Assembly (NCBI GenBank): GCA_946401725.1
Contig: CAMIVE010000003.1
Location: 28,027-92,026, forward strand
DNA length: 64,000 nt
Direction of reading: 5' to 3'
Origin: an uncultured Bacteroidales bacterium
GTDB lineage: Bacteria > Bacteroidota > Bacteroidia > Bacteroidales > P3
How positions within the stretch are numbered: the stretch's first letter is position 1; every line of letters starts with the position of its first letter. A program made the position numbers and the translations under genes. The notes under the pieces were generated by a model that worked only from the letters and a program-made list of their open reading frames with translations, had not been told where the DNA came from and made no database searches. Positions 1 through 8,904 of the stretch are shown piece by piece.

Positions 1-2
1 TC

Positions 3-50
3 ACAACTCACATCGCCAAAGGCAAGGAGTCCGTCGCCAAGGGTAGTTAA
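3..50 (+). CDS. 3' end of an upstream gene (partial)
   Basis: An open frame enters from the left edge and ends at TAA 48-50; the last residues read THIAKGKESVAKGS. Only about 15 codons are visible, so no family can be named. The main reason to believe it is coding is the strong rho-independent terminator 12 bases after the stop, which implies that a plus-strand transcript ends here. The next gene is on the opposite strand, so this is a convergent junction. Confidence 0.35.
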   Translation, partial: TTHIAKGKESVAKGS

Positions 51-61
51 CGAAAAAGAAA

Positions 62-97
62 ATCCATTTGACGAAAGGCAAATGGATAATCTTTTTT
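62..97 (+). terminator. Rho-independent terminator
   Basis: A perfect 9-bp stem (ATCCATTTG at 62-70, CAAATGGAT at 79-87) with an 8-nt loop is followed by AATCTTTTTT. The T-run lies on the plus strand, so it ends the transcript of the gene that stops at 50. Confidence 0.75.
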
Positions 98-162
98 CGT
101 ATGAAACAACGACTTTGTCTGACTTTATCAGAGAGTTGATTTTATACGACATAAGAATTGTA

Positions 163-888
163 TTATTCAAAGTTACTTTCAGTGGTAGCGGAGGAGATGT
201 CACCCACTTTCCAGCCACAGAAGCGGCCCATGTCTTTCAGTGTAGCTTTCTTGTTGGTAAGCCACTGGGCATCGCTGCCGGTGAAAAGCTCCACAAACTT
301 ATGGAAGCCGGTGGAATTGGCCTCAGAGATGTAGTCGGCATAGAGGTCGTCAAGAGTGACATAAGCCTCGAAGGTGGGCAGTTTGCCACCGTCGCCCGAA
401 ACCGATGCTGCGACAGAATCGGCATGGATGACAAATTTCTTCTGTTTGTTGGTGTAAGGAACGTAGATCAGATCTGCCAGCTGTTCGTCGCTGAGCGTGA
501 GCTTCTTGTCTTCACGCAGCTTGTCCAGCGGAACGACCTTGGCTTCTTCCTGAATAAGCCAACCCTTGCGGATAGCTTCAGCCTCAGGCATATCGCCCAC
601 CGAGTCGGGAGCATTGGGGGCTGCAACTCTTCTGATGATACGCTGTTCTTTCTGATGGAGACCGGCGAGCAAAGTGTCGAAATCGCCGCAATAGGTTCCG
701 TAGGTTGCCTTGTAAGCTTCTTCCAGGGTACGGATCACTTTCAGTTTCTCTCCGCAAGCATCGCGACGTACAAAGTACTCAGATTCACGCTGCTGTGGAC
801 GGTTGACACAGAGGAAAATCATCACGGCGAGGAACACAATCAACACGCCGAGAAAACTCTTGAGGATAATAGACCAGGTTTTGCTCAT
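163..888 (-). CDS. Membrane-anchored protein of unknown function
   Basis: The product has 241 aa with one hydrophobic segment at about residues 7-28 and then a soluble, charged domain with no motif I recognise. The single N-terminal helix and the region after it (RTLEEAYKATYGTYCGDFDTL) vaguely recall a pseudopilin-type layout (helix followed by a YxxxxGxY-like stretch), but no prepilin cleavage site is evident, so I do not assign it. It is likely an inner-membrane protein with a periplasmic domain. The gene stands alone: the next minus-strand gene upstream ends 256 bases away and the plus-strand gene downstream is convergent. The codon pattern is ordinary for this region and the antisense frame is a shadow. 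Confidence 0.8.
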   Translation of the reverse strand: MSKTWSIILKSFLGVLIVFLAVMIFLCVNRPQQRESEYFVRRDACGEKLKVIRTLEEAYKATYGTYCGDFDTLLAGLHQKEQRIIRRVAAPNAPDSVGDMPEAEAIRKGWLIQEEAKVVPLDKLREDKKLTLSDEQLADLIYVPYTNKQKKFVIHADSVAASVSGDGGKLPTFEAYVTLDDLYADYISEANSTGFHKFVELFTGSDAQWLTNKKATLKDMGRFCGWKVGDISSATTESNFE

Positions 889-931
889 TTTTATAATATT
901 TTATTTGTTTTTAATCATTAATTTGAATTTG

Positions 932-939
932 CAAATATA
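932..939 (-). promoter_or_regulatory. Putative -7 box (TATATTTG) for the gene at 163-888
   Basis: On the minus strand TATATTTG fits the Bacteroidota -7 consensus TAnnTTTG. A TTTG candidate for the -33 element lies 23 bases upstream (963-966), longer than the usual 19-20. The rest of the 889-1144 gap is AT-rich and I see no other feature in it. Confidence 0.4.
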
Positions 940-1144
940 CGAATATTTATTTGTTTTTTTGTCAAAGAAATGTTTTTTTTAAACCCTTTAATTATATTTT
1001 ATTAACAATCAAATGGTTTAAAGTCGCGAAACCCGTTGGAATTTGCATCGAAAAGAGGATTTGGAGAGCAAACACATGTGGCTGAAAAAGGAAAAATCCA
1101 TCAGAAACAAATGTCTGCATGCCAGAATCGCCGACGGCAGACGG

Positions 1145-2545
1145 CTACAATTTGCTATACTCCAAATGATGCAATACAACTTCACAGTCGTAGTTTCGAT
1201 GGAGGTATTGTGCCACTTGCTCTGCACAGTAGACCGATCGGTGGCGCCCTCCGGTGCATCCGAAATTGACCATCAGGCGGGTGTAGCCTTTCTCTATATA
1301 CCGTTCGACCGAGAAGCCGACCACCTTACGAACCATCTCCAGAAAATCCTCTGTTTCGGGATGCTGTTCAAAGAACTCTATCACTTCGGCGTCACGTCCA
1401 CAAAGGCTTTTGTATTCATCAAAAAGTCCCGGATTGGGCAATGCGCGGCAGTCGAATACAAAACCTCCTCCGTTCCCGGTCTTGTCGAAGGGTATTCCTT
1501 TCCGATAGGAGAAACTGAAGACGCTGACCCGCAGCCGTTCTTTGGTGGCGCTATACTCGGGCATCTGGCAGATAGCCTGCCAGGTAGACTGCAGATGAGG
1601 TATTTCGACAGGCAGCTCGACGGTTTCCAGTATGTGTCGGAGGTTCTCCACGGCGAACGGGATGCTTTTCACGAAGTATTCTTTCTTCTCAATAACTCCC
1701 CTGTAGCCGTAGGCGCCCATGGCCTGCATCATCCGGGCAAGGACATAGGCATAGTATTTCTTCTTGAAAGCCTCACGGTCCATCTCCCCGTAACGTGCGA
1801 TTCTCCGGTCCAGATAATATTCGAGCAGCTCTTTCCTCATCTCCTCCGGCACATTCGATTTGGAGCTGTAGAGCAACGAGGCCAGATCGTAATGAGGTGC
1901 CCCCTGACGGGCGCCCTGGAAATCGATGAAATACAGCTTCCCGTCTTGTACCATGATATTGCGCGACTGGAAGTCGCGATACATGAAGAAAGTGCAATCG
2001 TCGTCCAGCAGATAATCGATAAACCGTTGGAAATCCTTCTCCAGCAAATCCTCATCAAACGGAATGTGGAAAAGACGAAGGAAGTAGTACTTGAAGTAAT
2101 TCATATCCCACTGCAGCGACTGTCGGTCGAACGCAGCCCGGGGGTAGGCATGGGAAAAATCGATATCCCTGCAGGTCGATTGGATGACAACCAACTGGTC
2201 AATAGCTTGACGATAGAGATCGCGCATCGCCTCGTTGACATCCATGCCGTTGCTCTCCCTGGAATTGAGGAAAGTATAGATGGTCACATTGCCTAAATCC
2301 TGCTGCAGATAAGTCTGTCTGTCGTCGCTTATCGCATAGACTTCGGGGACATTCACCCCCCTTTGCCGCATCTGGTCGGCAAAGTAAAAGAATGATTCGT
2401 TTTCGCGCACATTGCGATTGACGGCGGCGATACAGCTCTTTGTTTCACCTTCCAAACGGAAATACAAACGGTTGGAACCGTTGGCGGTCAGTTGGATTTT
2501 CCTGAGGCAAGGTTCACCTGCCCATTGTTCAAATAGTTGTTCCAA
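1145..2545 (-). CDS. Aminoglycoside-phosphotransferase-like kinase fused to a RapZ C-terminal domain
   Basis: The product has 466 aa in two parts. Residues about 15-300 are an APH/choline-kinase fold like the sugar kinase AmgK: a Brenner-type catalytic loop YRDFQSRN near residue 187 and a DFG-like metal site IDFQG near 207. Residues about 338-466 match the C-terminal domain of the RNase adaptor RapZ: VFSFSYRKGIP, DCRALPNP, and the signature GCTGGRHRSV. The RapZ N-terminal P-loop domain is absent. In the AmgK family the substrates are anomeric hydroxyls of MurNAc or GlcNAc, and RapZ binds glucosamine-6-phosphate; a role in amino-sugar or cell-wall recycling is therefore my inference. No MurU-type nucleotidyltransferase neighbours it here. 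AtpZ lies 55 bases upstream. Confidence 0.9.
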   Translation of the reverse strand: MEQLFEQWAGEPCLRKIQLTANGSNRLYFRLEGETKSCIAAVNRNVRENESFFYFADQMRQRGVNVPEVYAISDDRQTYLQQDLGNVTIYTFLNSRESNGMDVNEAMRDLYRQAIDQLVVIQSTCRDIDFSHAYPRAAFDRQSLQWDMNYFKYYFLRLFHIPFDEDLLEKDFQRFIDYLLDDDCTFFMYRDFQSRNIMVQDGKLYFIDFQGARQGAPHYDLASLLYSSKSNVPEEMRKELLEYYLDRRIARYGEMDREAFKKKYYAYVLARMMQAMGAYGYRGVIEKKEYFVKSIPFAVENLRHILETVELPVEIPHLQSTWQAICQMPEYSATKERLRVSVFSFSYRKGIPFDKTGNGGGFVFDCRALPNPGLFDEYKSLCGRDAEVIEFFEQHPETEDFLEMVRKVVGFSVERYIEKGYTRLMVNFGCTGGRHRSVYCAEQVAQYLHRNYDCEVVLHHLEYSKL

Positions 2546-2600
2546 AGGTTAATCGTTTTGAAAAATAGACAAACGGGGTCGGCCTACAGCAACAGACCCC

Positions 2601-2795
2601 TCATTTCGCACCTCTTACGAGCCGGACAAGGGCAACCACAAAACCTATAATCGCCAGCAAGACAGTGAACAGCGGAAAGCTCCCCTGTCGATGGCGGTCA
2701 ATGGCAACGCCACCCCACACTGCAGCACCGATGATGACAGCCATCTCAATGCCTAATGTGGAGTAGCGTATCCAGTTGTTCTCGTCAGGCCTCAA
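2601..2795 (-). CDS. atpZ: AtpZ/AtpI-like F-type ATPase accessory membrane protein
   Basis: The product has 64 aa with two hydrophobic segments (about 17-31 and 43-61) separated by a short charged loop with the family-typical G-V-A-I-D-R-H turn. AtpI/AtpZ proteins assist assembly of the c-ring or ion uptake for the F1Fo ATPase. No ATPase genes are inside the window, but in Bacteroidota this gene often sits between a bactofilin gene and the atp operon. The only start that gives this frame is TTG at 2795, 17 bases after the bactofilin stop. The pair is probably cotranscribed. Confidence 0.75.
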   Translation of the reverse strand: MRPDENNWIRYSTLGIEMAVIIGAAVWGGVAIDRHRQGSFPLFTVLLAIIGFVVALVRLVRGAK

Positions 2796-2812
2796 TGTAA
2801 AGGGACTGCGTA

Positions 2813-3226
2813 TTATTTCTTTGCCTCTGCCTCAGCTGCAGCGGCTGCTGCCTGCTCGTTGGCACGCATCTCGTTTTCCTTGCGGACCTCGTCGAGCATA
2901 CGGCAGGTGCCCGAGAATGTGGCGCCGGGCTCGATGCTCAAACGGTTGATCAGAATGTCGCCCTTGACAACAGCAGTGCTGTTGAGCGAGAGCAGCTCCT
3001 TGACCGAGGTGTTTCCGTCGACATGTCCAATGATATTGGCATTCTGGCAAACGATGTTGCCTTTGATGAAGCCCGACTCGCCGACGACGAGCTTGCCGTT
3101 AAGAGTAATGTTTCCTTCCAAGCGACCGTCGAGACGGAAATCGCCTACAGCGGTGATATCGCCTTTAATTGTTGTGCCTTTGGCAATAGTGTTGATTGAA
3201 CTTTCCATTTCTGCAAATTTTGCCAT
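2813..3226 (-). CDS. Bactofilin, polymer-forming cytoskeletal protein
   Basis: The product has 137 aa and a central right-handed beta-helix domain (about residues 15-115) made of short repeated strands, with the bactofilin-typical phrases GTTIKGDI, GRLEGNI and GFIKGNI and a flexible Ala/Glu-rich tail. Bactofilins polymerise without nucleotides and act as membrane-associated scaffolds in shape and envelope organisation. It lies 48 bases downstream of porW and 17 bases upstream of atpZ on the same strand, so the three probably form one operon. Confidence 0.92.
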   Translation of the reverse strand: MAKFAEMESSINTIAKGTTIKGDITAVGDFRLDGRLEGNITLNGKLVVGESGFIKGNIVCQNANIIGHVDGNTSVKELLSLNSTAVVKGDILINRLSIEPGATFSGTCRMLDEVRKENEMRANEQAAAAAAEAEAKK

Positions 3227-3274
3227 GAAAACTATTTATTAATTGATTAATTGTTTTTTATCTTTCGAAAAGCA

Positions 3275-6028
3275 TCATTTCTTGTAGTAGTGGTTATAGA
3301 ATTTCAGGTAGGCCTCTATGTTCTTCTGGTTATAGAAGGTATTGTAGTTTCGGGTGGAGATGGTGAAGATGATATAGTCACGCGGATCATACCGACCCAA
3401 AGGACCCCCCTCAAGGAGGATATGCGTGCGGTAGTTCTCCGCCTCTTCGGCATCCTTGAACCGATGGATGGTCAGCATCTGTATCGTGTCGGTGAAGAGC
3501 AAAGGACTGCAGCGCAGCCCGCTGTTCGAGTAGTTCTGCATATTGAAGTCACCCACAGCGTATTGGAGCTGCGTGGCGACTATCTTTTTGTCGTTGATCA
3601 GGATAGCCACATAGTGCGACTCGTGTTCCCTGTAGCGGTACATGAGACTCTCCGGGGGCAACGTCTCTTCCGATTCACTGCCCGTAGTGCCGGAATTGTT
3701 GTCTGTTTTTGAACTGGCCACATCCTTCGTGTTCTCTCCGTACCGGTGTTTTCCCCGTTCCTCGTCGTCCGCCGATATCTGTTCCTGTGACGAGGTGAAA
3801 TAGCCGGTGCGCAGATAAGCCAGCTGTTCCTTGGCGAGCGTCACCAGCTGCATCGTGTCGGGATAATCCGCGATGATCGTCTCAAAGACCATGGTGGCAG
3901 TGGCCGTATCGCCTGTATGGGCACACGACAGACCCTTCCAGTAGCGGAATTTACCCATGAGCGGCTGCTCGTTGTAGCGCTCCAACGCCTGATCCACATG
4001 CTTGATGACATCATAGTGTTTCTTGCGTCGGTAGAGGCTGTAGACCGTGGCATATTCGTTCTGCGCCGCCTCGCTGCGCTTGATGATCTCCAGATAATAG
4101 TCCTCGTCGCGAATCATGTTGGCGTAGTCGCAGTCCGGAAATCCCATCAGCACCATATCCTTGTAGTAGTTGGCATTGGGCGTATTGCCCTGCTTGGAGT
4201 AGATGCGCCACAGCTGATAGAAAGCCTGCACCACCCCGTCGGCATCGGGATAGTCTTTCGTCAGGCGCAGATAGCATTCCAGGGCGCGGTCGGTGTTTTC
4301 TATGCCGTCATAATAGATATAGCCCGCATTGAGAAGACATTTGGCTATCTCCATGTGCATGGTGTCGCGCTGACCCTGTGTCTTGGGCAGATCCTTCAGG
4401 TAGTATGCCTCGCAATGGGGGTCGTCGGGATTGTTGCGCGGATTGGTTTTCACTTGGGAGACGGAGTCGCTCTCATCGGATTCGTCGTCCACCGAATCGT
4501 CCATCTCCGAACCCGGCAGCATCGACCCCATGGCGAAAGAGTTGCGTTTGGAAATGAACCAGTAGTCGTCCAGCAACCGCACTCCCCACCGCTGGCGGAA
4601 AGTCTCCTTGCCTTTGCTTACCGTGTTGTGGTTGTAGAAATACCAATCGCCCTCCAGCGTGTTCTGCTGGGCTTTCGCGTCTTTGTTGAGTTCATCGATC
4701 AGCTTCTGCTCCTCCGCCTCTTTCTCTTGCTGAACCAGCGTCTCAATCTTCTTCTTGATCATCTCCGAGCGCTTCGCCGGATCCATATCGGCCATTGCCA
4801 TCAGGCTGTCGTTGCGATTAATGACACGGGTGTTCTCCACCAAGGCGGTCAGCGTGTTGTAACGCGAACGGATCTCGTCGAAGTTGGGGTAGCCCGGCTT
4901 GATGATATGCATGGCGGTGTCATAGTACGACTGGGCGACATCATAGTTCTCGTACAGCTCATACAGCACATCGGCCATACGCAACGCCGATTTGGCTTTC
5001 TGTGCCGGATTGCCGCTGGCGGCCTGCACCGACAACTTATAGTTTTCACAGGCTTTCTGCGCATCTTTCACCCCCAGGTACATCTCCGCTTTGGCGTAAT
5101 AGATCTGGTCCTTGAATTCTTCGTTCTTCTTGTCGTTCAACATCTTGTCGAGGTCGCGCTCCAAATCGGCGACATTGGTGTGCTGCACGTCGGCACACGA
5201 AGCCAGATTGATGCGGGCGTTGAACTCCATGATATAATCGGGACGGCATTTCAGCACCTTCTCGAAATACTTCGCCGCCGTAGGCCGTTTCTCCAGTTTC
5301 TGATAGATCTGCGCCATGATGAAATACAGACGCGCTTTTGTACGGTGGTCTCTCACTTCGTCGAGTGCCAGACGGATGTACTGAACCGTCTTTTTGTACT
5401 TCTCTTGCGGCAGCAGCGCCTCAATCATGGCCAGATAGAGCTTGTCGGTCAACTGCGGCGTGAAATTGTCTTTCCCCTGCTCGTTGACCAGTTGGTCCAA
5501 CGCGGTCTCCGCGTCGGCATACTGCTTTTCCTGACTCATGCAGCGTGCCAGCAGGATACGCGCCTCGTCGGCTTCGGGACTCCCGTTGTACTGCGACGTG
5601 ATCAGCCGGCAGGTGTTGGCTGTGGCGGCATAGTCCTGCTTGTAGAAGGTGGCATAGGCGGTGAGCAGGTAACAGTTCTTGACATATTTCACATGCTCCT
5701 TCCCCTGCACATAGATGCTGTGTTTCTTGATACCCTTGATGCCCTTCTCTATGGCCTTGTCCATCTGGCCATAGATGCCCATACTCTGCTCCTTGCTGCC
5801 CATCTGGTAGACAGGCAGTATCTGGGTGTAGTCGTCACGGAAGGTGCGCTCCAGGTTGCGGACCCCCTGCTTGAAACTCTCGTTGCCATTCCACCATACG
5901 TTGTAATGGCAGGTGGTGTTATGATAGGTGATATTGGCCCATTTCGCCTTCTGTGTCGAACAGGCGGCAAACAAGAGGGTTGCCGCCATCACATAGCAGA
6001 GGGTTTTATAGGATTTGAAATGTGCCAT
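3275..6028 (-). CDS. porW: PorW/SprE-type lipoprotein of the type IX secretion system
   Basis: The product is about 917 aa. From the ATG at 6028 there is a lipoprotein signal (LLFAAC, Cys 23), which is why I prefer it to the ATG 30 bases upstream. The segment just after the Cys (YHNTTCHYNVWWNGNESF) is the hallmark of SprE/PorW. The middle is helical TPR-like repeats (about residues 130-450), followed by an acidic linker (DDSVDDESDESDS) and a second TPR region. PorW is an outer-membrane lipoprotein required for type IX secretion, linking the trans-envelope core (PorK/N/M) with the Sov translocon. Other T9SS genes are not adjacent. The long open frame on the other strand (3917-6088) is a shadow. 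Confidence 0.87.
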   Translation of the reverse strand: MAHFKSYKTLCYVMAATLLFAACSTQKAKWANITYHNTTCHYNVWWNGNESFKQGVRNLERTFRDDYTQILPVYQMGSKEQSMGIYGQMDKAIEKGIKGIKKHSIYVQGKEHVKYVKNCYLLTAYATFYKQDYAATANTCRLITSQYNGSPEADEARILLARCMSQEKQYADAETALDQLVNEQGKDNFTPQLTDKLYLAMIEALLPQEKYKKTVQYIRLALDEVRDHRTKARLYFIMAQIYQKLEKRPTAAKYFEKVLKCRPDYIMEFNARINLASCADVQHTNVADLERDLDKMLNDKKNEEFKDQIYYAKAEMYLGVKDAQKACENYKLSVQAASGNPAQKAKSALRMADVLYELYENYDVAQSYYDTAMHIIKPGYPNFDEIRSRYNTLTALVENTRVINRNDSLMAMADMDPAKRSEMIKKKIETLVQQEKEAEEQKLIDELNKDAKAQQNTLEGDWYFYNHNTVSKGKETFRQRWGVRLLDDYWFISKRNSFAMGSMLPGSEMDDSVDDESDESDSVSQVKTNPRNNPDDPHCEAYYLKDLPKTQGQRDTMHMEIAKCLLNAGYIYYDGIENTDRALECYLRLTKDYPDADGVVQAFYQLWRIYSKQGNTPNANYYKDMVLMGFPDCDYANMIRDEDYYLEIIKRSEAAQNEYATVYSLYRRKKHYDVIKHVDQALERYNEQPLMGKFRYWKGLSCAHTGDTATATMVFETIIADYPDTMQLVTLAKEQLAYLRTGYFTSSQEQISADDEERGKHRYGENTKDVASSKTDNNSGTTGSESEETLPPESLMYRYREHESHYVAILINDKKIVATQLQYAVGDFNMQNYSNSGLRCSPLLFTDTIQMLTIHRFKDAEEAENYRTHILLEGGPLGRYDPRDYIIFTISTRNYNTFYNQKNIEAYLKFYNHYYKK

Positions 6029-6126
6029 TTTTTTACTCTTGAATCTATTATAACGCAACAGTTCTTCGTTTATTGTTACGGCAGTTAAAAGTTAAGTGCC
6101 AGCGGCTCCTGTCTTCAAGTAACACT

Positions 6127-7227
6127 TTAAACATTGAACCTAAAATGCATGATATCGCCATCTTGCACCACGTAGTCTTTCCCTTCAACGGCTATCTTGC
6201 CCGCCTCCCGGCACTTGGCCTCGCTGCCCAGGGCCACATAGTCCTCATACTTGATCACCTCCGCGCGGATAAAACCGCGTTCAAAATCGCTATGGATGAT
6301 ACCCGCCGTCTGGGGGGCCTTCATCCCTTTGCGGAAAGTCCAAGCCCGGCATTCCTTGGGACCCGCCGTAAGGAAGGTCTGCAGGTTCAGCAAACGGTAG
6401 GCCGCCTTGATCAGCCGGTTCACACCCGACTCCTTTAGACCCAGGTCTTCCAGGAATAGCTGTTTCTCTTCATAAGTCTCCAGCTCGGCAATATCGGCCT
6501 CGATGCCGGCACCGATCAGCAGCACTTCGGCATTCTCGTCTTTGACCGCCTCTTTCACCTGTTCGGAATACTTGTTGCCGCTGACCACCGAGGCCTCGTC
6601 GACATTGCAGACATACAGGATCGGCTTGGCGGTCAGGAGCATCAGGTCTTTGGCTGCCTCCTGCTGCGATTCGTCCAGTTGCACCGTACGCGCACTTTTG
6701 CCTGCCAGCAACGCGTCACGGTACAGATCCATCACCTCCACCAGCTTCTTCGCTTTGGGGTCGCCTCCTGTTTTGGCCTTCTTCTCTTCTTTGGCATACC
6801 GGTTCTCAATAGTCTCCAAATCTTTGAATTGCAGCTCCAAATCGATCGTCAATTTGTCTCTGACCGGATCGATGCTGCCGTCCACATGCGTGATATTGTC
6901 GTCGTCGAAACAGCGCAGAACATGGATGATGGCGTCGGTTGTACGGATATCGCCCAGAAATTTGTTTCCAAGCCCCTCCCCTTTCGAGGCGCCTTTCACC
7001 AGACCGGCGATGTCCACTATCTCGACCGTGGCGGGGACCACGCTGGCCGGATGTTCTATTTCAACAAGTTTATTCAACCGCTCGTCGGGAACGGTGATCA
7101 CGCCCACATTGGGCTCTATGGTACAAAATGGGAAATTAGCCGCCTGCGCTTTGGCGTTACTGAGACAGTTGAACAGGGTTGATTTTCCAACGTTGGGCAA
7201 CCCAACAATTCCGCATTGCAATGACAT
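6127..7227 (-). CDS. ychF: YchF/OLA1 ribosome-associated ATPase
   Basis: The product has 366 aa, the usual YchF length. Motifs include the P-loop GLPNVGKS (residues 8-15), the G3 motif DIAGLVKGASKGEGLGN, and a C-terminal TGS domain with the conserved ending DGDIMHFRFNV. YchF is an Obg-family P-loop protein that prefers ATP and binds ribosomes; it is linked to translation control and oxidative stress. It lies 98 bases upstream of porW on the same strand. Confidence 0.97.
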   Translation of the reverse strand: MSLQCGIVGLPNVGKSTLFNCLSNAKAQAANFPFCTIEPNVGVITVPDERLNKLVEIEHPASVVPATVEIVDIAGLVKGASKGEGLGNKFLGDIRTTDAIIHVLRCFDDDNITHVDGSIDPVRDKLTIDLELQFKDLETIENRYAKEEKKAKTGGDPKAKKLVEVMDLYRDALLAGKSARTVQLDESQQEAAKDLMLLTAKPILYVCNVDEASVVSGNKYSEQVKEAVKDENAEVLLIGAGIEADIAELETYEEKQLFLEDLGLKESGVNRLIKAAYRLLNLQTFLTAGPKECRAWTFRKGMKAPQTAGIIHSDFERGFIRAEVIKYEDYVALGSEAKCREAGKIAVEGKDYVVQDGDIMHFRFNV

Positions 7228-7301
7228 GGTTTTTCAGTGTTTGACAGTTTAAGGGTTTCAATGGTTCCCCGCTTGGGGTTTTAGTTATAAAAGATTTGTT
7301 T

Positions 7302-8444
7302 TCAATATCTTCGTTCGTATTGTTCCAGCGACAGCCGTTCCCGTTCCGTGATGGCCGGCTGCTGCCGCACTGGTGCCGGCTTTTCGGCTGCCGGTTTTGG
7401 GGGCTCCTTTTTAGGGGTCGCCGTCGGAGGGGCCTTCTTTTGTTTCTTGGGCGTCTCCTTCACCGCCAGACCCTTCTTCTCCTCCACCTTGGGTTGGGGC
7501 TGAGTCTTGGGTTTGTCGGGTACCGGAGCCGGTTTTACCTCCTTCTTCGGTTTGACCGGTGGCTGCTGCAGCCTCTTGGGCGAACCGGGATTCTCATAGC
7601 GGCGCATCTCCCAGTTTTTGTCTCCTCCGTACTGGGTCGTTCGCAGCGTGATATGGAAACAGGAGCCGCGTTCGTATTTCACATAGCAGAGCCCCTCGTA
7701 CCGCAGTTCGTAAAGTGCGGTGGCCAGCATCTCCTTGCAGCGGTCCACCACCGTGTCGACCCCGCTCTCGTGACGGTAGCGCTGGGCCGAGATGTCGAAG
7801 GTGGTACCGTACATATGGCATGAGGTGTCCGTCGCATTGCGGTTCACCCGCCGGAGTTTCCGCTCGCTCTCCTCGGTCCGCAAGGCGCTGGTCACTATCA
7901 CTTTATATGTGCTCCCATCCTGGTAGTGCTCTTCCATCAGCTCCTGGAACCGTTCGCCGATATAGTACAGCAGCAGCGTCGCCTCGGGAATCAGATAGGG
8001 ACGGGCATGATACATGGTGTCGATATGGTACATCGCTGTGCTGTACAGGCGGACCAGCTCCTTGCTCTGCTCCGGATCGCCCAACGTGTGCGGGTTGACA
8101 CCCAGCCGACGGGCAGTGGCCAGCTGGACGTAATTCGAGTCGTTGAAGATCTCCCTATAGGTGTTGTTCCTGAAATCGGGATGCGGAACGGCCGTGCGTT
8201 TCAGCCGGCGACGCATCACCCCCGCCTCATCGGCCGCCCCGCTCTGTGCCGACCAATCGAAAGCGTGCCAACCGGCAGCAGCGCTGTCACCATCGCCGGC
8301 CTCCTGCTCCGCCGAGCGGAAGATCCTGGCCGAAAGAAACAACGCCACACCTACCGCCACACCGGCCACTACCGCCAGGCGGATCCATCGTCTGCCGGAG
8401 GTATGACTGCTGTCATGTTGATCGGTATGGTGACGGTACATCAT
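7302..8444 (-). CDS. DUF5715-like protein with an M15/DD-peptidase-like core and a Pro/Lys-rich tail
   Basis: The product has 380 aa. It has a basic N-terminus, one membrane helix (about 20-42), then a domain at about 90-265 with TSALRT (183), SCHMYGTTFDI (205-216) and CFHITL (near 263). The order S-x-H-x6-D then H resembles the zinc site of M15/hedgehog-type D,D-peptidases, so a periplasmic peptidoglycan role is plausible but inferred. Residues 268-380 are low-complexity PKK/PPK repeats, likely disordered and able to span or bind the cell wall. The family name is from recall; the peptidase resemblance is from the motifs. Confidence 0.75.
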   Translation of the reverse strand: MMYRHHTDQHDSSHTSGRRWIRLAVVAGVAVGVALFLSARIFRSAEQEAGDGDSAAAGWHAFDWSAQSGAADEAGVMRRRLKRTAVPHPDFRNNTYREIFNDSNYVQLATARRLGVNPHTLGDPEQSKELVRLYSTAMYHIDTMYHARPYLIPEATLLLYYIGERFQELMEEHYQDGSTYKVIVTSALRTEESERKLRRVNRNATDTSCHMYGTTFDISAQRYRHESGVDTVVDRCKEMLATALYELRYEGLCYVKYERGSCFHITLRTTQYGGDKNWEMRRYENPGSPKRLQQPPVKPKKEVKPAPVPDKPKTQPQPKVEEKKGLAVKETPKKQKKAPPTATPKKEPPKPAAEKPAPVRQQPAITERERLSLEQYERRY

Positions 8445-8456
8445 ACAGTGTCGCTT

Positions 8457-8882
8457 TTATTTGGATTTGGCTCGTGTGAAATGCTGGCGCACCTGGATGT
8501 TGTTGATCGTCGAGGTCAGCGTCAGGCTGTCGCCCGTCATGCGGGCAATCTGGTGCGTGTCGACGGCTTCACCTCCCACATTCTTGATATACAGCTTGTC
8601 CTTTTCTGCACTGACAGTCCACACAATATCCTGATCCATCACCTCTTCCTGGAACTGGTGACCCGTTTTCCAGCCCTTGGAGGCGTCGGGTGCTTTCTGA
8701 TCATTAAAGTCCCACACCTGGTTGAATCCGTGTGATTGCATATTGATACAGTTGTCTCCGTAGCAGAATTCATCCAGCTGCCAGCGGCCTTCCACGCTGT
8801 CGCTTCCGCCACAGCCGCTGAAGACAATGGCCAGCACCGACGCTGCCAAAAAAGCTCTCACAGTTTTATTTCTTTGTTTCAT
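8457..8882 (-). CDS. Lipocalin-like lipoprotein
   Basis: The product has 141 aa with a lipoprotein signal (IVFSGC, Cys about 24). After it comes EGRWQLDEF, the typical opening strand of Bacteroidota lipocalin-like (calycin) lipoproteins, and an alternating-strand pattern to the end. The ligand is unknown. The gene lies 12 bases upstream of the DUF5715 gene and is probably in the same transcript. Confidence 0.72.
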   Translation of the reverse strand: MKQRNKTVRAFLAASVLAIVFSGCGGSDSVEGRWQLDEFCYGDNCINMQSHGFNQVWDFNDQKAPDASKGWKTGHQFQEEVMDQDIVWTVSAEKDKLYIKNVGGEAVDTHQIARMTGDSLTLTSTINNIQVRQHFTRAKSK

Positions 8883-8904
8883 ATTTGCAAATGTTTGATG
8901 ATAA

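Noticed and set aside
1043..2296. A plus-strand frame of 417 codons opposite the kinase-RapZ gene
   Set aside because: A shadow of codon bias; the minus strand carries two clear domains.
3917..6088. A 723-codon open frame on the plus strand across the porW gene
   Set aside because: It is the antisense of porW. The minus-strand frame has a lipoprotein signal and a known family pattern, while this one has biased, repetitive composition and no motif.
7261..7300. CCCC-GCTT-GGGG stem downstream of the ychF start region
   Set aside because: The stem is only 4 bp; not enough for a terminator or a regulatory call.
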